Below, one piece after another: positions 23,425-34,966 of a DNA stretch of 64,000 nucleotides. The notes beneath the pieces were generated by a model. That model did no database searches, was not told the DNA's origin, and was given only the letters and a program-made list of their open reading frames with translations. The DNA is from Heterobasidion occidentale. Taxonomy: Eukaryota > Basidiomycota > Agaricomycetes > Russulales > Bondarzewiaceae. The DNA lies in assembly GCA_039111635.1 (NCBI GenBank), contig JBCAQO010000005.1:1550001-1614000 (forward strand), written 5' to 3'. Both the position numbers and the translations under genes were made by a program. Every line of letters begins with the position of its first letter. The stretch's first letter is position 1.

Positions 23425-24352
23425 ATGGCTAAGCATCCCCTCGTTGGAAAGCCCGCTCCGTCTCTGTCGCTCCTCGATAACAAAGGGGAAACGTACAACT
23501 TTACCCCTGGTACGCAAGGCGCACCGGTGGCACTCTTTTTCTTTCCTAAAGCTGGTAAGCACAATGAGATCAATAACAGAGTTCGATGATGGCTCTCACC
23601 ATCACTGTCTCTTCGACAGTATGACAGTGAACTGAATGGCTTGGCTTGCCAGGGTCGTATGGGTGTACCCGTGAAGTGTGTCAGTTCCGGGATGCTTTAG
23701 TCGGTATGTGCTTTCCTTGCGCTTTTCTGGGTGCGCTCTTTGTGTGGGTATTGTGGGGTATCTTTACTGCGACAGAGGCCTTACAGCGGTTATAGAGCAT
23801 CATGTATCATGGCTTGACTTAATTTGTGTTATGACTGCACAGATCAAGACACGTTCAAGCGCTCCAACATCATAGTCGTGGGCGTCAGTCCGGATTCTGT
23901 TGACACGCTCAAAGATTTCGCCGTCAAGCAGAAGGTCACGGTACGCACTTCCGTTGGATTAGGCGATGCATCGCTCACGCCGCTGACGCCATCTCTACAC
24001 AGTACCCTATTTTGAGCGACGCCAATGGAGAGGCACGCAACGTGTACAGCGTTGGCAAAGGCCTATTTGGTCTCTCGGAGGCACGCGTCACGTACTTCAT
24101 TGACCAGAATGGTATCGTTCGGTACGTGATCACTTCGCCGTCTCACCTCCGATCCTTTCTCCACATGCTACACGCTCAACAGCTCAACCATGACCCCTTT
24201 TTTCCCAACTCTGTCACAGAAACGCCCTTGATGCGACTCTGAACTTCGGTGCACATGTGAAGTTTGTGCAGGATTGCGTCGAAGAGCTCGAAGCTGCGGT
24301 TGAAGTACCCCAGAAGGAGAATCCTGAGCCCATTGCGGCTACAGCAGCCTAA
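23425..24352 (+). CDS. Peroxiredoxin, BCP/PrxQ type (Dot5-like thiol peroxidase)
   Basis: ATG at 23425 begins MAKHPLVGKPAPSLSLLDN. Short exons then give PVALFFFPKAG, SYGCTREVCQFRDALV, IIVVGVSPDSVDTLKDFA, YPILSDANGEARNVY and LSEARVTYFIDQNGIV, ending in an Ala-rich tail before TAA at 24350. The peroxidatic cysteine is in GCT and a second cysteine lies five residues later (CTREVC), the arrangement of PrxQ/BCP atypical two-Cys enzymes. These reduce hydroperoxides using thioredoxin. In yeast the related Dot5 is nuclear; no targeting signal is evident here. Length is about 210 residues. Intron ends look canonical. Confidence 0.9.
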
Positions 24353-24802
24353 GCAGGACAACGGCGGGGAGTACAAGGGTTGCCAATCGTAGGGTGGTGT
24401 GGAGCATGGTCTCATGGATTTATGAACGAGCCTATGACGATGTAATCGTAGATGTATGAATATCAGTATTACTGTCACGAGATCAATCAATGCGTGATGT
24501 TAATGATGAGACTGAATTTCGATTGTGGACCAAGAATCATCGACGTTCTGCTTCGCAGTTAGTATGTACTTTAGTAGTACTTTAGTCTCCAGCGCTGACC
24601 TCAACATGACCTTCCAGTTTGTTTTCTCAATCTCAAAGCTTAGCCTGTGAATCTGTTATGGATCAATCACATGCACCTTTCGGCCACCATCACTGCCTGC
24701 ATTGTCAAAGCAATGCATTTATTACCGGCCCAGCGTTCTCCTTCTCCTTCCAACTTGACCTTTCCTGGCCCGCGTCCTGTCCATCTTTTTTAACTGTTAA
24801 CT
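24353..24802. other. Intergenic, promoter of nitronate monooxygenase
   Basis: No gene is seen. An imperfect direct repeat of TAGTACTTTAGT-like sequence lies around 24560-24590. The right end is CT-rich just before the ATG. Confidence 0.4.
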
Positions 24803-26402
24803 ATGATTGAAACTGCACTGACGAAACTTTTGAGCATCCGCGTGTGAGTGTCTAGTACAGTACATTACTCCGTCGATGTTCTGGAACACGGTCATGTCGA
24901 GCGCTGAAACAACCTTCCAGGCCTGTTGTCCAAGGGGGTATGCAATGGTGCGTCTTCATCACGCAGCAAATATCATAGTATGTTCTCAACGGGGGAATAG
25001 GGTTGGCCTTCCTGCATTAGCTGCAGCGGTGTCGAACGCGGGTGGCCTGGGTAGGTTCCATACCTGCGCATTCCTCTGTATCATGCCTCACAGACACATG
25101 CTGTGTCAGGTGTCTTGACTGCCCTTACACAACCCTCACCTACCGCGCTTCGTGAGGCCATCCGCCAAACGCGCAAATTGACATCAAAGCCTTTCGGCGT
25201 CAACATCACCCTCCTCCCGAGCATCAACCCGCCGGACTATGAGGGGTACGCACGTAGCGCAGTGGAGGAGGGCGTCAGGATCTTCGAAACTGCGGGGAAC
25301 AACCGTGAGTAGCCTGAGTAATTATCCCTCTCGGCATAATATCAATAATGAGGATTCACGGTGCAGCGGGTCCGTTGATTAAGTACTTCAAATCTCAAGG
25401 ATGCATCGTAATCCACAAATGCACTACAATCCGCCATGCCAAGGTTGGCTCATGGTTGTCTGTGAATGCAACCCCGCTGACATGACTACGTCCCCGGACA
25501 GTCTGCTGCAAAGCTCGGTGTTGATGTTCTGAGCATCGACGGATTCGAATGTAAGTCCATTGCAGCACACGCCTTTCCATTCATGTCAAACAATCCTCTC
25601 AGGCGCCGGCCATCCTGGCGAGGAAGACATCGGAGGATTGACTCTGGTGAACTGACGAACGTGTCTCCCTTATGTTATGATATCCTGATGAAGTCAATAT
25701 ATGCAGCTTGCACGCGCCGCGCAGGAACTCGATGTACCTTACATTGCTTCGGGAGGCATTGCTGATAGCCGCGGGTTTGTGGCTGCCTTAGCCCTGGGAG
25801 CTTCGGTATGTCGTAACTTCATTTCCCATTCTTGAGCTCATTGTCGCCAATATGCCAATCAGGGCGTCAACATGGGTGAGCCGCTATGTCGCTGTCGATG
25901 GCGGTACATGTCTGAACCGACTGACTTGATGATTCATCTAGGCACGCGATTTATGTGCACCGTTGAGAGGCAAGTCTATTGCCTTTACGATAGTGAAAGC
26001 GCCCCATATCCTGTTTCTAACATCAGAGATAGCCCGATCCATCAGAACATCAAGGAGAAGATAGTTCAGTCCACCGAGCAAGACACTGTACACATCTTCC
26101 GTACTCTGAGGAACACTGCTCGGGTGTTCAAGAACAAGGTTTCCCAGGAAGTCGTGGCGTTGGAGCGGCGGCCTGGCGGTGCGAAATTCGAGGACCTCAG
26201 GGAGTTGGTTTCTGGTGCAAGGGGGCGGGTGGTGTACGAAACTGGTGACCCCGACTATGGGATCTGGAGCGCTGGCGTAACGGTGGGGTTGATCAAGGAC
26301 ATACCCACGTGCGAGGAGTTGGTTTCCACTATCGAGAGAGAGGCCGAGGCGGTTATTGACGGATTAGGGAAACTGAAAGTACCTGTGAAAGCCAAGCTAT
26401 GA
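24803..26402 (+). CDS. Nitronate monooxygenase (2-nitropropane dioxygenase family)
   Basis: ATG at 24803 begins MIETALTKLLSIRVPVVQGGM; the PVVQGGM strand is the start of the FMN-binding TIM barrel. Following exons give VGLPALAAAVSNAGGLGVLT, KPFGVNITLLPSINPPDY, CIVIHKCTTIRHAKSAAKLG, IDGFECAGHPGEEDIGG, YIASGGIADSRGFVAALALG and GVNMGTRFMCTVESPIHQN, then a helical C-terminus. The phosphate-binding IASGGIADSRG and GVNMGTRF motifs are intact. The family oxidises alkyl nitronates with FMN and O2, often to detoxify propionate 3-nitronate; the real substrate here is unknown. The intron at 25970-26032 has a GC donor (AG|GCAAGT) and a CTAAC branch site. It is 63 nt and open, so its retention would add 21 in-frame residues. 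About 360 residues. Confidence 0.9.
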
Positions 26403-26906
26403 TTTCATGTACAATACACTGTAGCCCCTCCTGAAGGAAGACGGTTTCTCTTTTTCCTCGGTGCTACACGAGTTTGAAGTCAAGAATGTGTCATCCACAT
26501 TCCAGACGACTATTACACGGGTTTCATCTGTGGTCGACTTCTGGCAATGAATTATATTTTTCCTGTTTCCGCGCCAATGGACTTGAACTAGATAATCAAG
26601 ATTCGATAGGGTACATACTCGGGAGAGCTGGTAACATTGGCTGGTATATGGAGAACTTTGTAGGTATCGAGGGCGCCGGTACCGTTTTGGGTAACGATGA
26701 TTAGCCGAGGGAAACAAGGGTTGGTCACTTCCGCCAGAGCGGTTGTCGTCGTCTGCACATTCCTCTTCACTTCTCTTTTCGAGGGCAACCTTTGCTCTTT
26801 TTTGTTTGCAGCCTTGGACTCCTGAGGCGTCCTTTCCTTCCTGGATTATTACTGTCTTTACCAAGCTCCGTTTTGGGTGTTATTGCCTCGAGCTATCTCT
26901 CGATAA
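26403..26906. other. Intergenic, no gene recognised
   Basis: Spacer between two plus-strand genes. A CT- and T-rich stretch at about 26755-26880 precedes the ATG at 26907 and probably contains the transcription start. Confidence 0.4.
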
Positions 26907-28195
26907 ATGGCCCAACCCATCTACTATCCCAACCCTCCTCTCGCCGGTCGGCCCCCCTTTGCTACGGACGAGCCCGACTCTGTCTATGCGCAAGCCAGGC
27001 AACTACAGATGAGGATGAGAGAGCCCCAAGTAGACCCAAACGCAAGATCGTCTGCCTATAACCAGTGTGTATCTAGTTCGACATGACTGCACGCTGTTGC
27101 TGATCTGGCTTCTTCAAAAAAAAGTTATGATCAATACCTTGATGGCAATCAGTCAAACGGCAACTTGAACTACAACGAAGATGACCAACAGCATAACAAG
27201 CATGCAGCATTGGCTGCCGCCACCCAACAACAGCAATCCGTTCCCCTTGCTGCTCCACGGCCGGGATATCCAGCTCCCATCGCTGCTTTGAACTTGTCGC
27301 GTCCCTCTCCTACAGCCACTCCCGACGGTCGTCAAGCCGCCAACTCCGACATGCCTCACCTTCCTCCTGGGCTGCGTCCCTCCGGAGGAGCGAATGGTGC
27401 ATCGCGTCCCCAACCTGCCTTGCTAGCGATCCCTCCTCCGGCGCCTATCTCTGTCCCTAGCACACCTCACCCCCTCCCTCCAACCATGACCCCCATTCAG
27501 CCAATTTTCGCTCGCCCCGCGAAGGGCTCGGCCCCTCGCGATGTAAAGTGGGGTGCTGAACCCATCATTCGTGGGAACTCGGAGGAGACGCTCCTTCCTA
27601 AGCGTGGTGAGAAGGGCGATGATTTTTGGCGTCGTTTCAGCATGATTGCGAATGAAGAGAACAAGAAACCCACCACTCAAAAAAAGAGGTGAGGGCACAT
27701 ATCAATCTGTAAGATTCCGCAAATCCAATATCTTGAATAGTGCATGGTTGCGCAAGACAGAGAATGGTACAAGTCGCTTGTCTCGCTGGGTCTGGGTCAT
27801 TGGGTTTTTCCTTCTCGCAGCAAGTGTTCAGCTGTCTTGATAAGATGCAATTCTGATTTTCCTTGATGATTTAGTGTATAGGTCTTGGAGTTGGTCTGGG
27901 CTGGTACCTGTCACATAACAAGCCCGCACATCAACTTCCCAAAGCCTTTGGCGGAAGCGCGAACGAGACATTGACAGCGGGAACCGCGCCTGCGACCGTT
28001 GCAGGCGGTGCAAAATCGGCCTCTTCCCTTCACGTCTCGCCTACACATACTGTCGCCCGCCGAGACGCCTTCCCCGGTCCCATGCCCACCGGCTCACACA
28101 TGCAGCTCATCCACATTACTCACAACTTCGGCGAGTCTCACAACACCACTAACAGGCATACAAGACGACATCTCAGCCGCATGAATTCGCATTGA
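26907..28195 (+). CDS. Single-pass membrane protein with long Pro-rich cytosolic N-terminus, function unknown
   Basis: ATG at 26907 (MAQPIYYPNPPLAGRPPF). The first exon ends in SSAYN and splices to a Gln/Asn/Pro-rich region with HYDQYLDGNQSNG. A conserved block follows, LLPKRGEKGDDFWRRFSMIA, then AWLRKTENGTSRLSRWVWVI, a hydrophobic helix (WVWVIGFFLLAA joined to GLGVGLGWYLSHN) and a Ser/Thr-rich tail with VSPTHTVARRDAFPGP. The order DDFWRRFSMIA - basic linker - one helix - Ser/Thr tail recurs in basidiomycete proteins I have seen but cannot name. Without a signal peptide it is probably a type II or tail-proximal membrane protein. The stop at 28193 follows RMNSH; the last 30 residues are less protein-like, so the true end may differ. 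Confidence 0.7.
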
Positions 28196-28943
28196 AGATT
28201 GCTTCAATGCGAGGCTGTCTGTGGCCAATCCTATTGGGAATGGTATCCTACCAGATTCTCATCCCGTCCGCTCATTAACACGATAATTTATCTCTCTTGA
28301 TCTTAGCCTCGTCCCTCTTGCATTCACCACGCTTCTCTAGATCTTGCACTTGCACTTTGGATACCCATACAGGCTTCGGTCGGCATCTTGACCGAGTTGC
28401 TGCCATTTCACGCTGACATTCACACTACTTCCCTTTGACGCCATTAATGCGCGCAGAACTTTCCCCATACCCGAGCCTGCAATTTGCCTTACGTTCCTTT
28501 CCCGTTCTAGCACATCGTCCGACACCGGGAATTGGATTCTAATCTTTCTCGCTCGTCTGCATTTCTGGTCAACATCTGTTCTTATTTGCTTTCCCGTGTA
28601 GTTATAACGCGGTGGTTCGTTCTAGTACTGGAGTTGTACTTGTCAAGTTCGATTGCTCTATACACTGTCGTATGCAGTGAGGTGTGCTAAACTAAGAGTA
28701 ATCTGAGATTTGAGAGAATAAGTCGTAACTATAATGGTATATGATTGGATGACTGGAGAGCGATGCAGGTGAGGATATGCAGATTGGGTGCTGATCAAGA
28801 ATAAGTAAGAGTTGCAACAACAAAACCAGGTTGGAATCATAGTAATAAGCGCGCATGTTGAGTATTTGAGCCTCGACGCAACCAGGGGAATGAATATAAA
28901 GTATGACAGGGAAAGCATCTAGGAAAAAGCATTAAATCGTCTA
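28196..28943. other. Intergenic between convergent genes
   Basis: AT-rich non-coding spacer that contains the 3' UTRs of the plus-strand membrane protein gene and the minus-strand SUMO protease gene. Nothing else recognised. Confidence 0.5.
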
Positions 28944-31900
28944 TTAGCGCAGACGAGTCGCACGATTGGCCTTCTTGATCCCGCCCTTCTTTGTATTCGC
29001 AGGTATTTCCGGGCCTACCTCAACGATAATGTCCGAATCTGAATCCGAATCTGCAGACGCTGCGCGCGACTCCGAGCGACCTTCCATCTTCTTCAATGTT
29101 TCCTTCTCCTCCTTCTCCTTCTTCCATGCTTCAGATTGTTCTTGTATGATCGCCGAAAATGTTTCACGAAACTCTTTAATCGACCCATCATTCCAATAAT
29201 CCCCTCGGCGGTTGGCCTTAGGTTTTTGGGACTGAATGACATGGCAAAGTGTTGAAGGTGTGAGTGAGTAAATATTTAGGCTTGTTAAAATGATAGACAC
29301 TGGCTTACTGCGAGAACTTCATACGATCGCTGTGGATCTCCGATGAAGGTCAGGGCGAAATGTAGCAAGTAAATCCCACAGTCACAATAGTTAGGCTGCT
29401 TAGGCACCTATGATTGAATATTGGTTCGTTACATCTAGCCAATAACAAGCCAGTTGCCTACTTACCCTCGCATTCGTCCCGGTAGGCGCTATTGTGTCTG
29501 TTGTTCCCTTTTTATCGGCAGCCTCCATTTGAAGGTACTTGCCAAGTCTTCGAATTGCTTGTGGGTGTTTCGACCCAAGGGAATCGAATGTGTATATGCG
29601 AGTACTGAAAAGAAATGAGATGACACGATTAGAATACAATAGATTGATGTCTGACCCCGCATAATCTGTATCGTTCTGCTCGGAATCAGAAATATATATC
29701 GAGTCTTGCGCATCTAGGTCATCCTCGATGACATGGATTGGGCCGGTGCTTTGAGCGGAAGAAGCTTTTCGTTTTCCTCTCATAGTCTCCGATCGTGCGT
29801 AAAACGTGGATGGTGGGACAGGCGATGAAAGAACGGAGTTGTTCTTGGCTCCTGTGCCAGCGACTATGTGCTGACCCAAATTCGAGCCTTCAGGTAGCCT
29901 GTCGAATGATGGTAGCTCAACGTCTCTTCCTCGGGGTGAGGACATGGGATATTGCAGCTCCAGCTCATCGATCTCGTTGTCAGGATCGTCATGAGAAAGC
30001 TCAGCCATTGAATGGTCTAGCTCATCCATATGCACGTCAGATGCAGTTGGGCTACCGCTTGGCAGGGAGATGGTCGTGTCGACTTCATTGAGGAGGGTGA
30101 TATTGTCGTGGTCGACGAACTGCTGGCGCTTAGAAAGAGCGAGAGATGCAACATTATTGATATTCATCTCTTCGACAGATGAGCTGCCGCTTGGCAGGAA
30201 GATAGCTGAGTCGCTTTCAAGGGCGAGGCGGTTGAGGAGGGTGTGAGACGCTGAATATTCAACGATCATCTCTTCGACGTCTTGTTCCTCTCTTTGATCT
30301 CCATGGTCGGGGCCTTCACTTGTGGAATCGGGGACAAGAGATATCGAACGACTCCTAGCGTGGCTTTCAGAGGCTGACTCCTGTTGAGCAGGCAGCGGGT
30401 CCGAAGCAGCCGCGGAAGATGTTGCATCATTTATCATGGTAGACGATTCGCCCATTTGCGACGCAGCTTCGCCTAGTGACCTGGAGATTCTTCCTGATCG
30501 TCGAGTGGCTTTGGGCAGCAGATTCGAGGCAGGCGACTGCAGCACATATTCAGGATTGCAAATTATGACGAGATACCAATGAAGACTATAGAAACGACAC
30601 GATCAATATGACATTTCGTCGGACCAAGACAACTCACTGCTCGTTGATAGGTACAATGAGGTATTTCTTCTTAAACACATCAAATTTGGATGTCCATTTT
30701 CGAACACTTTGGAAGCCGTCCTCCGGGCTGTGACATGCCTTGGTGAGTAAAAGCACAAGCGGTACATCTAAGAAAAGCACATACTTTTTCGTGGAAAGCT
30801 TTTTGTAGAAAAATGAGCTAAAAACGTGGATCTGGTCAGCCAGCTCTGGTTTTTGCGCGCGCAATTTGTCCATGAAAATCCTGTATTTGAAGGTCAAAGC
30901 CAGCAAATTTCAGAGAAAAATGGAGGACATGCTTCAACCCAAGCTCGATCAGCGTGTCATTCAAGAATTCATCAGGTTTAAGTCGAGCAAGATCTGACTT
31001 TGTCACATTCAGGGCACCCGGCCCAGAGAATGGATAGACCAGGATCCTGACAAAGTTACATCCAGAACATGAGACCCGCTTGCGTGACCCTATTAAATCA
31101 CGCACAGTTCATCAGGATCAAGAGGTGGTGAAGCCAGCTTGTCCGACTCGTCGTTATTTGACCCATTCTCCGGACCAGACAACCGGGTAGAGCGACGAGG
31201 GCCAGATCTATAGGTCCACTTAATAAAGTCAGGTCAGATGAAGATCATGGCCAATACGAACGTTGCCGTCTTTGGCCTAGGTCGGGTCACTGAAGTTGTT
31301 TCCAGAGGGCTCTTGAAAATGTCGGGAACAACCTCTATAGCCGTGCTTTCAGAAACTGTGTCTTCGCGTGCTTGCGCACGGATGGCCATTTCAGCAGCTC
31401 TTGTTATTACTTCCCACACGCCGGGGCTTGCCGACCTTTAAAAACGATGATCAGTCTAGGATGAAGGTGCCTTTAAGCTGGCTCAAAAATGCCCTACCCG
31501 CGGTGAAAGGCCTTCATTTGGGCCGACCGAGACAAGTACTTTTGCAAAACTTGATACTGATTTTCGTTCCAATCTCTATGCTTTCTCGTCATTTTCAATG
31601 ACAAGAGTCCATTTGCATGATCTGAACCTTTATAATCAGATTGTTAGAAGTATATTTTGGAAGCAGGCAATACATCTTACTGAGGATGAGGTGGCGGGTA
31701 AGGGTACCCTTGACACTGGTACCTACCGAAGGTTTGATCTTGATGATAGGGCTGTTATATGTCTCGTTAGGGTTCGTCATCTGTAAATTGAACTCATCGT
31801 CTATATATGCCTTAATACCAAAGAGACGTGATTACCTCGAGACTCTCCAGGTTACTACTCAGATGTATCTCAAGTAGGCGTTCGCCATTGTCTTCTGGGA

Positions 31901-33241
31901 GATGTTCCATCAGAAGGAATGTCGCTTTTCCGTCCCAAATGAGCCAACAAGGATTCGCATAGGCTTGTTCCACGACCGAAGAACAGTGGCAACCGATGGA
32001 CCAATCTTGTAACGGAAATCTCTGTAATCGTGGCACTGGTTCCGTTTTAAAACCAGACGGTGAGGTCGCGATGTAATCCTGTCTACCAGGGTTGCTGATA
32101 CGTAAACTCTGCTGTAAGGTTTTCAGCAGCAGGTCCATCTCAATGGTCAGTAGACAGTGAATACCTTTCCTTTCATTCGGTTCTTGACACCCTGCTGCTT
32201 CTGCCTTTGAACCAGGTCAACAACAGCGGGTGGTGCATTCGCATTCTTGCTCAGGCTCTCGTATATGTTGACTTTCGAAGCCACTGAGCTTCCAGCGGGT
32301 TTCTGCCGAGAGGGTAGACCGGTAAACGAGGCTATATCGCTTTCTTCACTGCTCTCCACATTTACGAATTCGATTTCCTTTCCTTTACCCATCTCATATC
32401 GTACCCGCTTGGTGCTATCTCCGTCGCCGACCAGTAATCCAGGACGCGCCACAGGCCGACGTTTGCTCGAGTCCCCCGTAGAAGAATGGTTGGACGAATG
32501 AATAGACGGGGGTATAGATACATCGCGCTGACGTTTGCGGCTCGTTGGCGGTAGGCAGTCGAGAGGATCGGCCGAGTCAGAAGATTGCCGCGTTTGAGGA
32601 ACGACTTCTGCTATGTCGTCACCATCAAGCACGGTTTCGAAAGTAGGCTGTACACCTTTCCTGCCGGTAGTCGATGAAAAGAAGGGTGAACTCTGCTCCT
32701 GATCCATCCCAGACCTGTTGAAGGTTCCGTTGTGAAGTGAAGATCTTGGCTTCACTTGGGTTCGAGATCCGAGTGCTCCACCGATGCTGCTACCACCAGG
32801 TAATGATTTTCGACCTACGCCATCCGGAGAACCGTTCCCGTTGCGTTTTGAGGGACCAGGTACAGCTGGAGATGAATCCAGCTTCTGACGCTTCTGCTTT
32901 CGTTCAAAAGTTTCGTCATAGGATTGGTTGAGAATTGTCCTCCTAGCAGTTGGGTTGCCTATTGGGACGTGAAGGTTGTTGCCAGTTCGCCCGGAATAAG
33001 GATTCGTAGAACGGCGTGCTTGCTGCTGCTGCTGCTGCGAAGGGCGGCGCCGCAGGCTGTTACACGGCAATCGAAAGGAATGCACGTACGGAAGTACTCA
33101 CCGCAGGTGTTTGGATCGGTGTCGCTTTATGCTTCCATGGTCTTGGGAAGAATAATCAATAAAATATAAATCGCCGTAGCTAGTAAACTCACATTGTGGA
33201 AGACGAAGCGTCTCTGCGATTTCGTGGCCCAGAATACCCAT
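28944..33241 (-). CDS. ULP2: Ulp2/SENP6-7-type SUMO protease (C48 peptidase) with large catalytic-domain insertion
   Basis: I choose ATG 33241 (MGILGHEIAETLRLPQ), which splices through two small exons into RRRPSQQQQQQARRSTNP and keeps the frame. The N-terminal half is disordered and basic. A middle exon (about 31.8-32.1 kb) reads like the PH-like domain of Ulp2. The protease starts with VTKSDLARLKPDEFLNDTLI, continues through FDVFKKKYLIVPINE, the catalytic histidine in HLHWYLVIICNP, a roughly 300-residue insertion, the aspartate in IYTFDSLGSKH and the cysteine in YCDCGIYLLHFAL. It ends with an acidic, Ser-Asp repeat and a basic tail (stop 28944). The catalytic triad is intact. This family trims poly-SUMO chains in the nucleus. 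Acidic-flanked hydrophobic motifs (IHVIEDD, IYISDSE, DIIVEV, FVNVESSEESD) look like SUMO-interacting motifs. The many internal splice sites are not all resolved. Confidence 0.88.
33018..33040 (-). repeat. CAG-type trinucleotide run encoding polyglutamine
   Basis: Six glutamine codons in a row, nearly all CAG (CTG on the plus strand), lie in the disordered N-terminus of the SUMO protease. Such runs vary in length between strains; this one is short. Confidence 0.7.
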
Positions 33242-33478
33242 GCAATTGGCTGATCTGTTCCCTATCCCTCGAGTCCATGCCTGGTGTAATGTCGCCTATC
33301 GCTATGCGGAAGATCCGTTCACTGGCAGTGGACATGCGACTGTCCAACGTACCCTGGGGCACAGTGCACAGAAATACGGAGAAGCCTCATGAGTCCCAAA
33401 ATGGTATTGTCGACGGCGTAGCGGCGCTAAAATATTTGCCAATCGGGGACATATATTACGGAGAGATTATGACTATGT

Positions 33479-34966
33479 TTAGATGTTTTCCTTCAAGAGT
33501 CGGTACAGATCTGCCACAATATACAAACTGCCTGCTAATACTACGAATTTCGCTTGCGGATTTCTCTTCTGAGATACCCACCGCAAGGCCTGCTTCAGCC
33601 CTTCTTGGGCCGAATCCTGACTATCCGGCGGTGACCATACATCCGCATCTGGTGCAAGATCCTTGATGACTTGGACGAGTGTCGATGGAGGTACGGATTG
33701 GACCCAAGGCATCTCTGCAACTGGAGAAAACCGTAATACGGCAGCGCTGTAATGGATTTGTGTGTTGACTGGAAGAGAGAGCGAGAACAAAGGGGATAAC
33801 GTTTGTAATGGTGTCTTTGGTGGTGAATGAGACAACGCTAAGATGTATGTCAGATGAATGCTACTGTCAGCACCCTTGGTCCTGACGAGTTGCGATATGT
33901 AAGTGGCAAGAGTGGATGCGGAGGCTGGGTTATGAGCACCATCAGCTAAAACGACCAATTTTGGCTTCGTACCCCAGACAAGCCTATCCTCTGCGGGTAA
34001 CAGACGTCTGGGGATGGTATGGAAGGATAAACGGCCAGGCCAGACGGTTGCACGTATACCGCGAGATACCAAGTCAGAAGTGAGTTTATCTCTGAGTGAT
34101 AACCGTTGTGCGCAAGAAGGACGAACGACGAGAATATCAATGATCGTCGCAGCAGTGCCCAGATTGTCGAGCTGATGAGCGCCGAATAGCGGCAATTGAG
34201 CCAGCACAGGCTGCTCGAAACAAGTCATAATAAGCTCCACAGGCTGATATGAAGGCCCTTGAAATTCTTCGTCCGCACCATGTAAGGAGTCCAGGGAGAA
34301 CGCAGGGGGCTGAGGGCCATCAACCACGGCATTCCAATCTCGTATCCTCGCAGCGACAGCGGTAACAAGATACGCTCCAACATCACCGACAACTTGCTTC
34401 ACGACAAGCCCGACTTCGTCATGCTTTTGAGGGCCCAACACAAACGCTCTGCCTTTCCTGGCAATGCCTGCCTTCTCTCGTGAGATCTGCCCTATTGTGC
34501 TCCCAAGAAACGCTTGATGATCGAGATCCACCGCCGTCAACGCTGAGACGAGCACGCATGTGTCAGGGATAGCGTTCGTAGCGTCCAGTCTGCCGCCCAT
34601 CCCTACCTCTAATACAACGACATCGACCTTCGTGCGCTCAAAGATGGTCAGAGCTGTGCATGTGAGGACCTCAAAGTTGCTCGCTTCGATGCTATACTGC
34701 TTGTTCGCGGCCTCAACCGATGCCCTGGCGGAGCCGTATACATCATTACTGACGGACTGACCATCCACAGTAATAGAGTCGAGGATAGAAACGAGATGCG
34801 GGCTATTGAACTTGCCGACAGAGATGGATGCTGCGAGGAGGATCGATGAGACGAATGACGATACGCTGCCTTTTCCATTGGTGCCAGCGATGTGAACAGT
34901 GGGTCGTGTGTAGGGAAAATAGCGAAGTAGAGTTTGAATCCGGTCGAGGGACAAGTCGATAGACAT
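33479..34966 (-). CDS. FOL3: Dihydrofolate synthase (Fol3-type, folylpolyglutamate synthase superfamily)
   Basis: A single uninterrupted frame of 495 residues from ATG 34966. Motifs in order: SLDRIQTLLRYF, P-loop HIAGTNGKGSVSSFVSSIL, GKFNSPHLVSILDSITVDG, FEVLTCTALTIFE, EVGMGGRLDATN, LDHQAFLGSTIGQISREKAG, WPGRLSFHTIP, LADGAHNPASA and a C-terminal EMPWVQSVPPSTL and VVLAGSLYIVADLYRLL. The GKF.SPHLV..DSIT, EMPW and C-terminal GSLY blocks fit yeast Fol3 better than the polyglutamating Met7. The enzyme attaches glutamate to dihydropteroate using ATP, making dihydrofolate. Lack of introns is unusual beside its intron-rich neighbours but the frame is complete. It lies 237 bp upstream of the ULP2 start on the same strand. 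Confidence 0.93.
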   Translation of the reverse strand: MSIDLSLDRIQTLLRYFPYTRPTVHIAGTNGKGSVSSFVSSILLAASISVGKFNSPHLVSILDSITVDGQSVSNDVYGSARASVEAANKQYSIEASNFEVLTCTALTIFERTKVDVVVLEVGMGGRLDATNAIPDTCVLVSALTAVDLDHQAFLGSTIGQISREKAGIARKGRAFVLGPQKHDEVGLVVKQVVGDVGAYLVTAVAARIRDWNAVVDGPQPPAFSLDSLHGADEEFQGPSYQPVELIMTCFEQPVLAQLPLFGAHQLDNLGTAATIIDILVVRPSCAQRLSLRDKLTSDLVSRGIRATVWPGRLSFHTIPRRLLPAEDRLVWGTKPKLVVLADGAHNPASASTLATYISQLVRTKGADSSIHLTYILALSHSPPKTPLQTLSPLFSLSLPVNTQIHYSAAVLRFSPVAEMPWVQSVPPSTLVQVIKDLAPDADVWSPPDSQDSAQEGLKQALRWVSQKRNPQAKFVVLAGSLYIVADLYRLLKENI

